A stretch of 64,000 bases of DNA from NCBI GenBank assembly GCA_024291935.2, contig CM044310.1:122150213-122214212 (forward strand). Reading direction: 5' to 3'. Position 1 is the first letter of the stretch. Each line of letters opens with the position of its first letter. Below, piece by piece: positions 25,008 through 37,384 of this stretch. The notes beneath the pieces are model-generated. The model searched no databases. It worked only from the letters and a program-made list of their open reading frames with translations, and was not told the DNA's origin. Position numbers and translations under genes: made by a program. This DNA is from Okapia johnstoni (lineage: Eukaryota; Chordata; Mammalia; Artiodactyla; Giraffidae).

Positions 25008-25212
25008 GGCTTCCCAAGTGGCTCAGTGGGTAAAGAATCCACCTACCAATGCAGGAGATGCAGATTCCATCCCTGGGTCAGGAAGATCTCCTGGAGGAAG
25101 GCATGGCAACCCACTCCAGGATTCTTGCCTGGGAAATCCCAAGGACAGAGGAGCCTGGAGGGCTGCAGTCTGTGGGGTTGCAAAAACTTGGACATGACTT
25201 GTCACGCACACA
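25008..25212 (+). repeat. Bov-tA SINE
   Basis: A full copy 330 bases past the FCAR stop. The sequence between holds the FCAR 3' flank with no clear AATAAA. Confidence 0.85.
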
Positions 25213-25309
25213 CTGTAACCCTGTGAATTTGAATTTAATTAGTTCTAATTCAGTCAGTCATGTGATAACCAATTACATCACATGAGCAAACAGAGGCTCA
25301 GAAATCATA

Positions 25310-25965
25310 TGATTTGAATAATGATAAAATGCGTGGATACAGAGTTTCAGTTTGGGAAGATGAAAAAGTCTTAGAGATAGATGGTCATGTTGGTTTCATG
25401 ATGATATGAATGTCCAGAATGCCACTGAAATGTACACTTAAAAATGGCTAAAATGAAACTCTATGCTCATTAAATGGCAACTCTCCTTTGAAGGTATAGT
25501 GTTTCAGTTTTACAAGATGAGAAAGTTCTAGAAATTTGCCTCACAACAATGGAAATGTACTTCATACAACTGAACTGTACACTTAAGAATGGTTAAGACA
25601 GTATGTGTGTGTGTAGGGGGGGTTACCATAATAATAAAAAACTTTTAAAAAATGGTTAAAATAGTACATTTTGGGTCATATTTGTCTTACCACAATTTTT
25701 TAAAAGTTCCTTGTGGTCTATAGAAACTGAAAGTAGGTTAGTGGTTTCCCAATGCTGAGAGAGAGACAGGGCATTGTACAGTGAGTGATAGTGGGTAATA
25801 GGGTTTTTTGGGGGGTTAGGGGTTTAAAAAGTTCTGAAATTAGATTGTGGTGATGGTTGAGTGACTGTGGAGATACAATAAAAAACCATAGAATTATACA
25901 CTTTATATAGTAAATTGTAGAGTATGTCAATTATATCTCAATACAGTTGGGGTTTTTCAAGTACT
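25310..25965 (+). mobile_element. Old L1 3' ends in tandem
   Basis: Repeated L1-tail patterns (GAGTTTCAGTTTGGGAAGAT ... GAACTGTACACTTAAGAATG) occur two or three times. Confidence 0.6.
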
Positions 25966-26624
25966 GAGAAGGATTAAATTTTTAGTAACACCCTCAGTGT
26001 CACTTGACGTGGTTGAATTATGGCTTGAAATCCATTCATCTCCAACGGGGCTTATGGTCTGCAAATGAGGGTAGTTCTAGGAGGACTGGTATAGTAAATA
26101 GATACAGAAGAGTTCGTGAGAAAACAGAGACAGACTGAGTGAGAATGGATGGTGTGGTTGCCCTTTGTACATGTGCTGTCCAGGGAAGACCCTCCCAGTT
26201 CAGAGCACATTCCCCTAAGGTGGTCTCTCAACCCCTCTAATGAGTGGGATAAAATGTGGCACTTATGGAACTAACTTGTGTTTCAGTTTCTTATCCTCAA
26301 AGACGGAATAAATGCTACCAGCTTCATGGAGTCAATATGAGAATTCAATGAATGAATGGTACCAGTCACTTGCAACAATGCGACACATAGGAAATATTCG
26401 TCAAGTCTGGTTACCAGAAACCTTGCCTTGGAAGAGAATCTTACCTTCAGATCTTTGCACGCTGTTGGACTGAACTCTTCCACTCGGAGTGGCCCCGTTG
26501 GTGAGCTCCGTAGCAGAAGACAGAGGAGGAAGGAGTCATTGTTATCACAGGATGCAAGGGCAGCGCTTGCTTCCCATTTCCATACCAACTTCAAGAACTG
26601 CTACAAAAGAGGGGACTTCCCTGG

Positions 26625-26970
26625 GCTTCCCTGATGGCTCAGCCGGTAGAGAATCTGCTTGCTATGAAGGAGGCACAGGAGACTCAGGTTCAATTCCTGG
26701 GTTGGGAAGATTCCCCTGGAAGAGGGCATGGCATGGCAACCCACTCCAGTATTCTTGCCTGGAGAATCCCCATGGACATAGGAGCCTGGTGGGCTACAGT
26801 CCAAAGGGTCATAAAGAGTCGGACACAACTGAGTGACTACACAGCCACGCAGGGGACTTATCTGGTGGCCCAGTGCTTAAGACTTCTGCATTCCCAATGC
26901 AAGTGGCACGGGTTCGATCCCTGGTTGGAGAACTAAGATCCCACATGCCGAGGAGCACAGTCAAATGAAT
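26625..26970 (+). repeat. Bov-tA and CHR SINEs
   Basis: Bov-tA at 26625-26838 and CHR head at 26853-26970. Confidence 0.8.
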
Positions 26971-27029
26971 TCATAAAGCCTTTTCCCAGGCTTTCTTATA
27001 CTTTAAAAAAAAATTTTAATTGTACTAAA

Positions 27030-28735
27030 AAATTTACTATTGATAACCAAGAGAATGTATTATTGACCAAAAAATAGACAAACTGATCGATAGTATGGAA
27101 TAGATAGCTCAGAAATATACCCATAACAACACAGTCAACTGATTTTTCACAAAGGAACAAGGACGATTCAATGGGACAAAGATAGTTTCTTCAACAAATG
27201 GTGCTGGAGCAACTGGACATCTACTTGCCCAAAATGAACCTAGACACAGACCTCACACCCGTCAGAAAAGTGAACTCAAAACGGATCACAGACCTAAGTG
27301 TAAAGGGAAAACTACAAAATTCTTAGAAGGAAACACAGATGATTTGGGGTATTGTGATATCTTTTTTTTTTTTTAGACAATACACCAAAGACTTGATCCA
27401 CAAGCAGAAAATTTGACAAGCTGGGCTTGAATAAAATTTTTAAATTCTGCTCTGCAAAAGACCATAGCAAGAGAACCACAAAGCCACAGACTGGAAGAAA
27501 ACATTTGTGAAAAAATGAAATCCGACCCTATTTTACACCATGCATAAAAATTAACTTAAAATGGATTAACGCTTTAACCATCAAAACCCCAAACACTAAA
27601 ACTCCTAGCAGAAAACGTAAGAAAAATGTTCCTCAACCTTGATCCTGTCAATAATTTTTTTGGATATGACAACAAAACTGAAAACGAACAGTGGGACTGC
27701 CTACAACTAAAGCGATTCTGTGCAGCGAAGCAGACAGTCCACACCCAAGAGGCCCCCCTGGGACCTAGATCCACCCGCCCGTGTGTCAGCAGCCACCACA
27801 CGAGGCAGGGACTGGCAGTCACACAGGCGAGTGTCCACACGGCCCACCAGCGTGCCATAGACGTACAGAAGACACGCAGATGGCCAACAGGCACATGAAA
27901 AGATGCTCAGCATCTCTAACTATCAGATGCAAATCAGAATAACACTGAGATATCCCCTCACACCAGTCAGAATGGCCATCATCAAAAAGTCTACAAATAA
28001 TAAAGGTTGCAGAGGAATTGGGGAAAAGGGAAGCCCCATACTGTTTGTGTGAATGTAAACTGGTGTAGACACTATGGAAGACTATGGAGGTTCCTTAAAA
28101 AATTAAAAATAAGACTACCATGTGATCCAGCAATTCCACACCTGGGTGTGTGTGTGTGTACGTATGGAATAAAGGAAAGTGCTAATTCAAGATGATACAC
28201 GCATCCCAATGTTCACAGCAGCACTACTTACAACAGCCGGGACGTAGAGGCAACCCAAGTGCCCATCTACAGACAACGGGATCAAGAAGATGGGCTATAT
28301 ACATATACAACGGAATACTACTCAGCCACAAAAAGAATGAAATTCTGCCACGTGCAGCAACATAGATGGGCCTCGAGGGCATTATGCTTAGTAAGGGCAG
28401 TCAGAAAGACAAACACTGTATGATATCACCTATATGTAGACTGAAAAATAATACAAAACTGTATATGCAAAACAGAAGCAGACTCACAGGTAATAGAAAA
28501 TAAACCTGCGGTTGCCAAACGGGAGAGAAACGTGGGTAGGCACAAATCAGGGGTATGGGAGTAAGGGATACAAACTAACATGTATGAAATACATAAGCAA
28601 GAAGAGTAGACTATAAAGCACTGGGAATTATGGTCATTATCTTGTAATAAATTATTATGGACTATGATCACTGCTACATACCTGAAACTAATAGAATATT
28701 GCAAATCCACTGTACTTCAATTAAATAATTTATTT
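27030..28735 (+). mobile_element. L1 LINE, 3' ORF2 end and 3' UTR
   Basis: About 1.7 kb reading as the end of L1 ORF2 (GCTGGAGCAACTGGACATCT, CTTGATCCACAAGCAGAAAA) and then the 3' UTR to the end of the AT-rich tail. It is the largest L1 piece here and contains stops. Confidence 0.8.
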
Positions 28736-28937
28736 ATTTAAAAATTATTTAGACCCTTTAAAAAAGGACAGACATATTTTGCATTTAAAATATATTAATG
28801 TACTTAATATTTTAATATTCTACTTTATAGCAGACTAAAGGAATGTCATTATGTAAGAAACGTATTTTTGCTTAAAAACAGTATTTTATTAAAATGTGAT
28901 AAATCTGAAGAAGATAGTATTATCATTTTATTCTTTT

Positions 28938-29096
28938 TTTTTTAGTCTTTATTGAATTTGTTACAATATTGCTTCTGTTCCATGTTTTGGTTTTTTGGCC
29001 ATGAGGCATGTGGGATCTTAGCTCCCTGACCAGGGATGCAGCCCACACCCCCCGCATCAGAAGGTGATGTCCCAACCACTGAGCCACCAGAGAAGC
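28938..29096 (-). repeat. ART2-type SINE
   Basis: A reversed copy with TTTAGTCTTTATTGAATTTG at its 3' end. Confidence 0.85.
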
Positions 29097-29323
29097 CCCC
29101 CTATCATTCCATTCTGATGAAACCAATTAACATCCCCGCACATGAATGCTGGACACAGGGGAGCCAAAGTCAAACACATATTTTTAAAAATGACTGTAAG
29201 GGTTTTTCTCTGTACACTGCCCTGTGCCTTCCCTGGGCATAACGTCCCCATTTCAAAATTTACCATCTGACCTAGAAATGAGTTTCAGCCGGGGACCAGA
29301 CCACGGTCAGAGGCTCTGGTTAC

Positions 29324-29332
29324 AAACCACAG
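29324..29332 (+). promoter_or_regulatory. RUNX-type motif in the NCR1 upstream region
   Basis: AAACCACAG lies about 215 bases before the NCR1 ATG, with a second ACCACG core about 25 bases upstream of it. RUNX3 binding to the NCR1 promoter is established in human and mouse. That these particular copies are used is inference. Confidence 0.4.
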
Positions 29333-29544
29333 ATACACTCAGATGCATCATGGGAATCGCGTCTTTTCCTTACTGCCAATGGCCAGAGATGGAGGGAGAC
29401 CTGTGAATCATCAGTAAACAAGCCGGCGTGAAAGCCCCTGGCGACTGCTCCCGGGCTTCACTCACCACATCCTGTGCATCTCCCTGGCCCCACAGGGCCC
29501 GGTCTCCAGCCAGCTCTCCACATTCACCGGGCAGAATCTGAGCG

Positions 29545-32500
29545 ATGCCTTCCACACTTGCTGTCCTTCTCGTCCTTGGTGAGTTCTCACATGGAAGAGA
29601 GATGGAATTGAGGGGTCTAGCATGGATGGGGCAACATATCTCATCATTCCTGTCTTCCAGGGCTGGGTCTGAGCCAGAAGACCAGCAGCCAGAAGCGTAA
29701 GTCCTTCATTCAAAGCCCCCGAGTCGGGTTCAGCCGCTGTGTCTGCTTGAGATCAGCTGGAGGAAAGGCCAGGGGTTCCGACTGGCTAGGAGGGCTCACG
29801 GCCAGCAGTTGGGTGGATGGTAGGCTGGGCAGGGGCTTTCTCAGGGACTCCCACCTCTGATTCCTTTCCAGAGACGCTCTCGAAACCTGCCATTTGGGTC
29901 AGACCAAGTTTCATGATCCCAAAGGGAAGACCGGCTGCCATCGGGTGTCGGGGAGCTGGCGAAGCCGTGGAGTACCAACTGCACTTTGAAGGGGGCCTTT
30001 TTGCCTTGGAGAGACCAAAGTCACCCCCAGTGATGGACTGGGTGAAGTTCCCCATCCCAGCCATGACCTCACACACCGCAGGGCAATACAGGTGCTCCTA
30101 CCGAAGCGGGGAGCTCTGGTCAGAGCTCAGCGACCCTCTGGAGCTGGTGGTAACAGGTAACTGTCCCGTAGTGAAGCTATAGGGTCATCTCATCAACCTG
30201 AGTCCTCCAGAAAGGCCTCATTTGCTAGTCTCCCTCCGTCTCTCCCGAGCCTCACTCAGATATTAGTTTGTCTTGGGGGCAACGCAGGGGGTTGGTTAAT
30301 GCCTATGGGGTTATCCTTAGAGAATTATCTCTATGTCTTAGAAGCAGATTGGTCTTAGATTCTTCGGCAAAGAGACTCTAAGATGGATGTTTGTGCCCAG
30401 AGGGAATCACCGTGGAGTGTCCTTAAAAACAGCTCCTGTGATAAGTGAGGGGCACAGGCCCTCACTGCTCACAGAAAGGGCAGTTGGACAGCAGTGAAGC
30501 TCCAAGGGAGACCTCAGGGACTTCCCTGGTGGTCAGTCCAGTTGTTAAGACTCCATGTTTCCAGTGCAGGCGCTGAGAGTTTTATCCCTGGCCAGGGGAC
30601 TAAGATCCTGCATGCCGTGTGGTGTGGCCAAAAATTTTTTTAAAATAAAAAATATAAGGACAGAGACTTCAACCGAGCAAACGTGGAACTCTGGACCTGG
30701 CTGGCCTTTCAGTGTAGTCTTGAAATGAGGCTAGAAGCTCTGTACTCCTATCAGACAGGGATTGGATGAGAACCACTCCTAGGGAGATTCCAGACAGACA
30801 GTCTTGCTTTTGTGGTTCTTGGGTTCTAGCAGAAGACAGACTATGAGTCAAAGTCAGGGAATTCAGATCAGTTACACAGCATGTGAGGGTGAAATGGCGG
30901 TGTGGAAAAAGCAAGGTAAATGAGGTTGAGGTGGCCAGGTAATCTTGGGTCAGGTAGTTCCCTTCCATTGAGGGCTGTGGGTCTCAAGTTTAAGTCAATA
31001 TCAGAGTCACCTGTGGACCTGCAGAAACACAGATGACTTTAGTAAACCCACATTCATGGAAGCAGTAGTCACAATAGACAAAAGGTAGAAACAAGTTTGC
31101 CTATCAGTGAATGAGTGGATGAAGAAAATGTGGTCTATTCATACAACTGAATATCATTCAGCCTTAAAAAGGTAGGAAATCCTGACACTCGGTAACTTGA
31201 GGATGCTATATTGAGTGAAGTAAGCCCACCATCAAAGGATCAATAAGTGTACATTCCACTTATATGGGGTGCTTAAAATAGTCAAATTCAAAGGCATAAA
31301 GTAGAATGTTGCCAGGGTCTGGAGGAAGGGGAAATGAAAAGTTAATGTTTAACGTATAGAGTTTCAGTTTTACAAGATGAAAAGCGATTCTGGGGATTAA
31401 CAGGGATGACGGTTGTACAGTGTGGATGTACTTAATATCATGGGACTATACAATTAAAAGCAGTTAAGGTGGTAAATTTATGTATATTTTATTACAACTA
31501 AAAGTAGCAATGAGGTTTTAAAGGTTTTTTTTTTTTGATGTGGACCATTTTTAAAGCCTTCTCTGATTGTGTTAAAACAGCGCTTCTGTTTTGTTTCGGA
31601 TTTTTGGCCACCACGAGGCATGTGGGATTTAGCTCCCTGGCTGGGGATCGAACCTGCATCCCCTGCATTGGAAGGTGAAGTCTCAACCACTGGACGCCAG
31701 GGAGGTCCCGAAAAAAAGGTCTTAAAACACAGGTGGCTGCCCCTCCTCCACGTTTCTGATGCAATAGTTTGGGGGTAGAGCCTGGAAATCTGCATTTCTA
31801 ACAAGTTTCCCCAGGATGCTGACATTGCTGGTCCCAAGGACCAAACACTGAGGACCTGTGATATAGGGAAACTCCCAGAAAGAGATTCCTCTTAACTCTC
31901 CTGGCTGCTGGGGGAGGGACCATCTCAGTCTTGAAGGGAGAATTCAGGGAGGGTGTGTCCACGACCAAGACAAATCTAGGAAATAGAAGAAGAGACCGAC
32001 ATTCTGAGCAGTGATGTCCTGGCCCTAGGGGCTAGAAGGATGCTCGGAGATGCAGGAAGCAGGATACAGATGCTCTGTACCAGGACTTCCCTGGTGATCC
32101 ATTGGTGAAGACTCCACCCTTCGAGTGGAAAGGTTTCAGGTTCGATCCCTGGCGGGAGAACTCCGATCTCACGTGGCGCGTGGCCAAAAGGAAAAAAAAG
32201 AGACGCTCTTAACCTACTGGCCACCTTCTCTCACAGAACTGTATGACACACCCACGCTGTCGGTTGAACCCAAGTCTGAGGTGACTTCAGGAGAGAATGT
32301 GACCTTCCGTTGCCAGCTGGCGACAGCTACAAGCACGTTCTTCCTGCTCAAGGTGGGGCGGTCCAGCCGCCCCCAGCTCAGATACGGGAATCTGCAGGCA
32401 GAGTTCCCCCTGGGCCCTGTGACCCCAGCGCACGGAGGGACATACAGATGTTTTGGCTCCTACAACAACCATGCGTGGTCTTTCCCCAGCAAGCCTGTGA

Positions 32501-33681
32501 AGCTCCTGGTCAAAGGTGAGGCCCTCCCCCTCAATTTTCCCCCATGTCCTTTCTGGATCTCTAAGTGACCACCAAACAGCGATGAGGCTGGCAGCAAAGA
32601 GGCAGGTGGGGAGATGCAGAGAGGGTGCTTTGCACCAATGCTCTCATCCACATCGATTCCCAGAGGCCCAGGTGCTAGACAGGGCACGAGGACCATCGCC
32701 AGAGAGATTGCGGGCGGAGGAGCGGGGCTGGGGGAGGGAACAGGTGGGAAGACCAGACCCCTTGATCTTCTCCTCATCTCCACTGCCAGGAGACACCGGG
32801 GACACCACCTTCGCACCCACCGAGCACAGCTCCTCTGGTGAGTAAAGATACTTCTAAACTCGGGGGAAGGACTCAAATCCCCCCAGTCACACTAAAAAGC
32901 TGGCATTCGTTCACAATATCCCTTGAGTGCACAGAGCAAGCCATGAACTGCAGTTCTGTCAGCCAACCAGACAAAGACCCTTGCTTGTATGGCGCTCATA
33001 GCCTAGAGTCAAAGTCATTATTGTCCAGTCACTGTCAGGTCCGACTCTGCAACCCCATGGACTGCAGCATGCCAGGCTTCCCTGACCCTCACCATCTCCC
33101 GCGTTTGCTCAGATTCGTGTCCATGGAGTCGACGAAGCCATCTAGCCACCTCATCCTCTGGCGTCCCCTTCTCTTTCTGCCCTCAACCTTTCCTAGCATC
33201 AGGAAACTCTTAGCTGGGTCATGTGGGATCTGGTTCCCCTACCAGGGATCAAACCCAGGCCCCCTGCGCTGGGAGCACGGAGTCTTAGCACTGGACCCCC
33301 AGGGAAGTCCCTCACACCACCTCTTTTCCTCACTTCTTCACTCTCCTCACCCTCTGCAGACTACTGGGACTCCTACGAGTTAACCACAGGGACCCAATCT
33401 CAGACAGGTAAGCCGGCAGCGGGGGCTGTGGGCCCTCACAGGAAAGGGGACAAGGACGGCATGAGGTGGTCTTGGTAGCTCCCCTTGAGCAATCGCTCTG
33501 TCCTTCTGACCCAGACCGTTTCCTCTGGAATCACATGGTCCAGAATCTCATCCGGCTTGGCCTGGCTGTCCTGGTCCTGGTGGCTCTCGTGGGGTTCCTG
33601 CTTGAAGACTGGCTTCACAGGAGGAAGTCTGGAGAGAGAGCCCACGGGGCTTTACGTCGACGGCGCAGGAGACATGACTGA
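29545..33681 (+). CDS. NCR1: Natural cytotoxicity receptor NCR1 (NKp46)
   Basis: NCR1 is the activating receptor that marks NK cells and pairs with CD3-zeta/FcR-gamma. Seven exons join in phase to 298 aa: 29545-29578, 29661-29696 (leader), 29872-30156 (Ig1, 285), 32237-32515 (Ig2, 279), 32790-32837 and 33360-33407 (stem, 48 each), 33515-33681 (TM and tail). [42 protein letters not shown] and [17 protein letters not shown] are close to human NKp46 as I recall it. The membrane arginine is in [13 protein letters not shown]. The tail is short and ends in a run of six arginines before HD. It lies downstream of FCAR on the same strand, as in human. Confidence 0.96.
29872..30156 (+). CDS. NCR1: NCR1 first Ig domain exon
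   Basis: The exon is open. It begins [18 protein letters not shown], with Cys in AAIGCRG and QYRCSYR, and ends PLELVVTG at a GTAACT donor. Confidence 0.93.
30517..30655 (+). repeat. ART2-type SINE
   Basis: Head GGGACTTCCCTGGTGGTCAG in NCR1 intron 3. Confidence 0.8.
30968..31850. mobile_element. MER5A split by an L1 tail and an ART2 SINE
   Basis: MER5A-like ends at 30968-31035 and 31735-31850 flank an L1 3' end (31040-31510) and a reversed ART2 (31525-31712). The order of nesting gives relative ages. Confidence 0.6.
32083..32195 (+). repeat. ART2-type SINE
   Basis: A truncated copy just upstream of NCR1 exon 4. Confidence 0.8.
32237..32515 (+). CDS. NCR1: NCR1 second Ig domain exon
   Basis: The exon is open. 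It begins [15 protein letters not shown], with Cys in NVTFRCQLA and TYRCFGS, and ends PVKLLVKG. The [10 protein letters not shown] strand is diagnostic of NKp46. Confidence 0.94.
33013..33312 (-). repeat. BovB 3' fragment and ART2 SINE
   Basis: 33013-33205 is a reversed BovB tail. 33212-33312 is a reversed SINE ending 47 bases before NCR1 exon 6. Confidence 0.8.
33515..33681 (+). CDS. NCR1: NCR1 transmembrane and tail exon
   Basis: The exon encodes [20 protein letters not shown] with the conserved arginine, then [20 protein letters not shown] and more arginines before HD-stop. The tail has no ITIM or ITAM. Confidence 0.94.
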
Positions 33682-33984
33682 GAGACGCAGCGGCCACAGG
33701 TGGAGCTGAAAGCAGCCCCGACCCTGGGCTATGGGAGCTCCATGGGGAACCCACGGAGGCAGGGAGTCGCTGCAGAGAACTAAGGGAGGACTGCGTGCAG
33801 TTGGGCAGGAGGGAGATGAAGACGGCACGTTTTCCTGCAGACCAAGCCCATTGTCTCTTCCAGGTTCGAAGGACTCTTGTGCTTCCTTCCTACAAGCCAA
33901 ATTTTCAACCACCCCCGTCTTTCCTGAAAACAGCTTGAACATCATGGCCACGGGAATATTTCCTTCCTCCTTTTGTCTTTATCC

Positions 33985-34870
33985 TTCCTTCTTTTTACAA
34001 ATCTATTTATTTTTAATTGGAAGATAATTGTTTTACAATGTTGCGATGGTTTCTGCCGTACATCAGCACGAATCAGCCATAGGTATACATACGTACCCTC
34101 CTTTTTGAACCTCCCTCCCACCTCCCACTCCTCTGGGTAGTCACAGAGCACCGTGTTGAGCTCCTTGCATCACACAGCAAATTACGACTGGGGATCTCTT
34201 ATACACGTGGTAGCCATGTTTCAATGCAGCTCTCTCAGTTTGTCCCACCCTCTCCTTCCCCTGCTGTGTTCACATGTCCAGTGTCTGTTACTGCATCTCT
34301 ATTCCTGCCCTGCAAATAGGTTCATCAGTACCATTTTTTCTAGATTCCACATATATGCTTTACTATATGAAATTTGTGTCTTTCTGACTTATTCCTCTGT
34401 GTAACAGGCTCTAGGTTCATCCATCTCACTAGAACTGACTCACATTCGTTCCTTTTTATGGCTGAGTAGTATTCCTTTGTAGGAGAAGGCGATGGCACCC
34501 CAGTCCAGTGCTCTTGCCTGGAGAGTCCCGTGTACGGAGGAGCCTGGTGGGCTGCAGTCCATGGGGTCACTAGGAGTTGGACACGACTGAGCGACCTCAC
34601 TTTCACTTTTCACTTTCATGCATTGGAGAAGGAAATGGCAACCCACTCCAGTGTTCTTGCCTGGAGAATCCCAGGGACGGCGGAGCCTGGTGGGCTGCCG
34701 TCTGTGAGGTCGCAGAGAGTTGGACACGACTGAAGCGACTTAGCAGCAGCAGCAGTATTTCTTTGTATATACATACCACGACTTCTGTATCCATTCATCT
34801 GTTGACAGACCTCTAGATTGCTTCCCCGTCCTGGCTGTTTATCCCTCCTTCTTCTTTGCTGTCTCTGCAG
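33985..34870 (-). mobile_element. L1 3' end interrupted by Bov-A2
   Basis: Reversed L1 3' UTR at 33985-34481 resumes at 34768. It begins about 300 bases past the NCR1 stop. Confidence 0.75.
34482..34753 (+). repeat. Bov-A2 SINE (dimer) with target-site duplication
   Basis: Two Bov-A units joined by CACTTTTCACTTTCATGCAT end in (AGC)n. The 14-base flanks 34468-34481 and 34754-34767 match with one difference. Confidence 0.9.
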
Positions 34871-35059
34871 ATGTCATTCAAAATATTTAACCACCAGCAC
34901 AGAAAAGGTATGTTTATCAGTAGGATTAAGAGCTGGAGAGGCAACGACCCAGTGTACAATCCCCACCCATTGCTATTGTAGATGAGCTATGACAGGTGTG
35001 ATAAGAAAAGGATACATTTGGGGCAACATCAACAGACTTCAGAGAAACTTTGTTGTCCC

Positions 35060-36020
35060 AAACTGAAAAGTGTTTTTTAATTTTTAATTGAAATATTTTT
35101 GACGTAGAACTCTCTGTAGGTTTAAGGTGTGCAATCTGTGGATCTGATACATTGATCTATTGTGAAGCGATTGCCATTATAGTGTTAGCTAACACCTCTC
35201 TCACATCACATTATCAACATCTGTTTTTTGTGGCTGGAATAATTACGATCTGGTCTGTTAGCAAGTTTGACGATGATCATGTGACACTGTGATGTATCAT
35301 TACCATACTGATCATTAGGGCTCCAGGACTTATTCGTCTACTAGTTTGTTCCCCTAAATGTCGTCTCTCCATTTCTCCCACCCACCAGGCTTCAGTAACC
35401 ACCATTCTGCTCCCTGTTTCCACGAGCCTGGCTTTGTTTTTAGATTCCACCTTTAAGTGATTTCACATAGTATTTGTCTTTCTCTGACTTATTTCACTTA
35501 GCATAATGCCGTCAAGGTCCATCCTTGTTGTCAAAAATGGGAAGATTCCCTTCTTTCTCATGGCTCAATTATGTATATTTTTACTATATATATATATCTT
35601 TATGTTGGGCCATAAAGAAGGCTGAGCACTGAAGAACTGATGCTTTCTAATTGTGGTTTTGGAGAAGACGCTTGAGAATCCCTTGGACGGCAAGGACTTT
35701 AGGATCAAACCAATCAATCCTAAAGGAAATCAATCCCAAATATTCATTGGAAGGACTGAGGCTGAAGCTGAAGCTCCAATACTTTGGCCACCTGATGCCA
35801 AGAGCTGACTCATTGTAAAAGACCCTGATGCTGGGGAAGACTGAAGGCAAAAGGAGAAGTGGGCAGCAGAGAATGAGACGCTTGGATGGCATCACGGACT
35901 CAGTGGACATGAATCTTAGCAAACTCTGGGAGATAGTGGAGGACAGAGGAGCCTGGCGTGATACAGTCCATGGGTCACAGAGTCACATGAGACGTAGCGA
36001 CTGAACAGTCCCAACGAAAT
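35060..36020. mobile_element. Reversed L1 tail and BovB LINE fragment
   Basis: 35060-35605 is L1 (minus), ending in an (AT) tract. 35612-36010 is BovB in plus orientation to its terminus. Confidence 0.8.
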
Positions 36021-36024
36021 CTGT

Positions 36025-37384
36025 ATTTTTAAGGAGGCACATTCATCACTCCAGCCCAGGACCAGTCTAACCCATCTTCACTTCTCAAGGCGCCCACGTG
36101 CTTGGAGATCCGCTTCTGCCAGTTGATGCTGGGCTCATGGAGATCAGGAAAGGTGAGCTCTGAAGACTGAGAGGGCATCTCTTTCTCCTCCCTCAGCTCG
36201 GCCTCTGTCCCTTCTTTGTTTACCCCCAGTTTCTTCCATTTTCCCAGTTACAACAGTAAGGCGGGATCTCCAGTCTGCCTTTCCTGTCTGCCTTCTTCAT
36301 CCCATTTCGTACAACAGGTGCAGAGTCAGGAGGCAGGGAGAAAGGACGGAATTCGAGCTACACTAACACCCGTGTTCCTGAGGCAAACGATGTCCTTTCT
36401 GTTTTCACCTTCCACTGGCCAAAAGGAGGGGTTGATAACTCCTTCTCAGTAATACATGAGCTCATGAAATCATTCTACAGATTAAAAAAATTTTTTTTTA
36501 ATTTGGACCATTTTAAAGTCTTTGTTGAATTTGTTACCATATTGCTTCTGTCTTATGTTTTGGATTTTTTGGCCCCAAGGCATGTGGGATGTTAGCTCCC
36601 TGACCAAGGACTGAACCCTCATCCCCAGCTTTAGAAGGTGATGCCTTAACCACTGGACCAGCAGGGAAGTCCTTATTCTAGGAATTCATCAGTGCTCCGC
36701 AGTTATTATATCACCACCAGTACCAGAGTTCTCTCACCCTGAGTCAGGAACAGGAACAAAAGCTTCAGAGCATGGATGTGATCTTTCGGAGAAGGTCCAC
36801 CCCCTTCCACTCTTCCTGGTCCGGGGATGGGGTGACCGACTGCCCTGAGACATCACCCACCTGGGCAAGGATATACTCTGCCCCTTCAGGCTCAGTCCTC
36901 AACCACTCGAAACTGGTTCTCACCCCTTGCTTCCTCTGAAGCTGTTTTTGTAACATAATAAGTTTCCTGGAACTCTCAGTGGACACCTCGCAGCCCTTAT
37001 CTTTGCTCTTCTGTTAATTATACATGACCACTTCCTCCTTGAAAAAGTCACCTCACTGGCTTTCTCTGACCCCTCCCCCTACTCACTCTGACTCTCCCTA
37101 CACCACCGGGTTTGGGGGGCTCTCCAGGGCCAGAGTTTTGAGGTTCTATGGTGGACCTAACATTTCTCTGGACACAAGTCTGGGATGACTTCATTTAACG
37201 CCACGGTTTCAATTTCTCTACAATCAGGTGCCCAAATCTGTTTCTCTTCTGATTACAAGTCTGTTCCTCTTCTGATTACAGTCACATTGGTGGTGGGCGG
37301 GGGGTGGGGGTGGGGATGGGGCAGGGGAAGGGAGTTAGGGCCTCAGTATGTGCATTCGAGGGGAACACAGTTCAGCCCATAGCA
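36025..37384. other. NCR1-NLRP7 spacer, mostly unassigned
   Basis: Contains a reversed ART2 SINE (36487-36674) and a G-rich tract at 37290-37330. No exon with family resemblance was found. Confidence 0.45.

Noticed and set aside
32838..33383. 181-codon plus frame near NCR1 exon 5
   Set aside because: It runs through reversed BovB and ART2 sequence and the real exon 6 is read in another frame.
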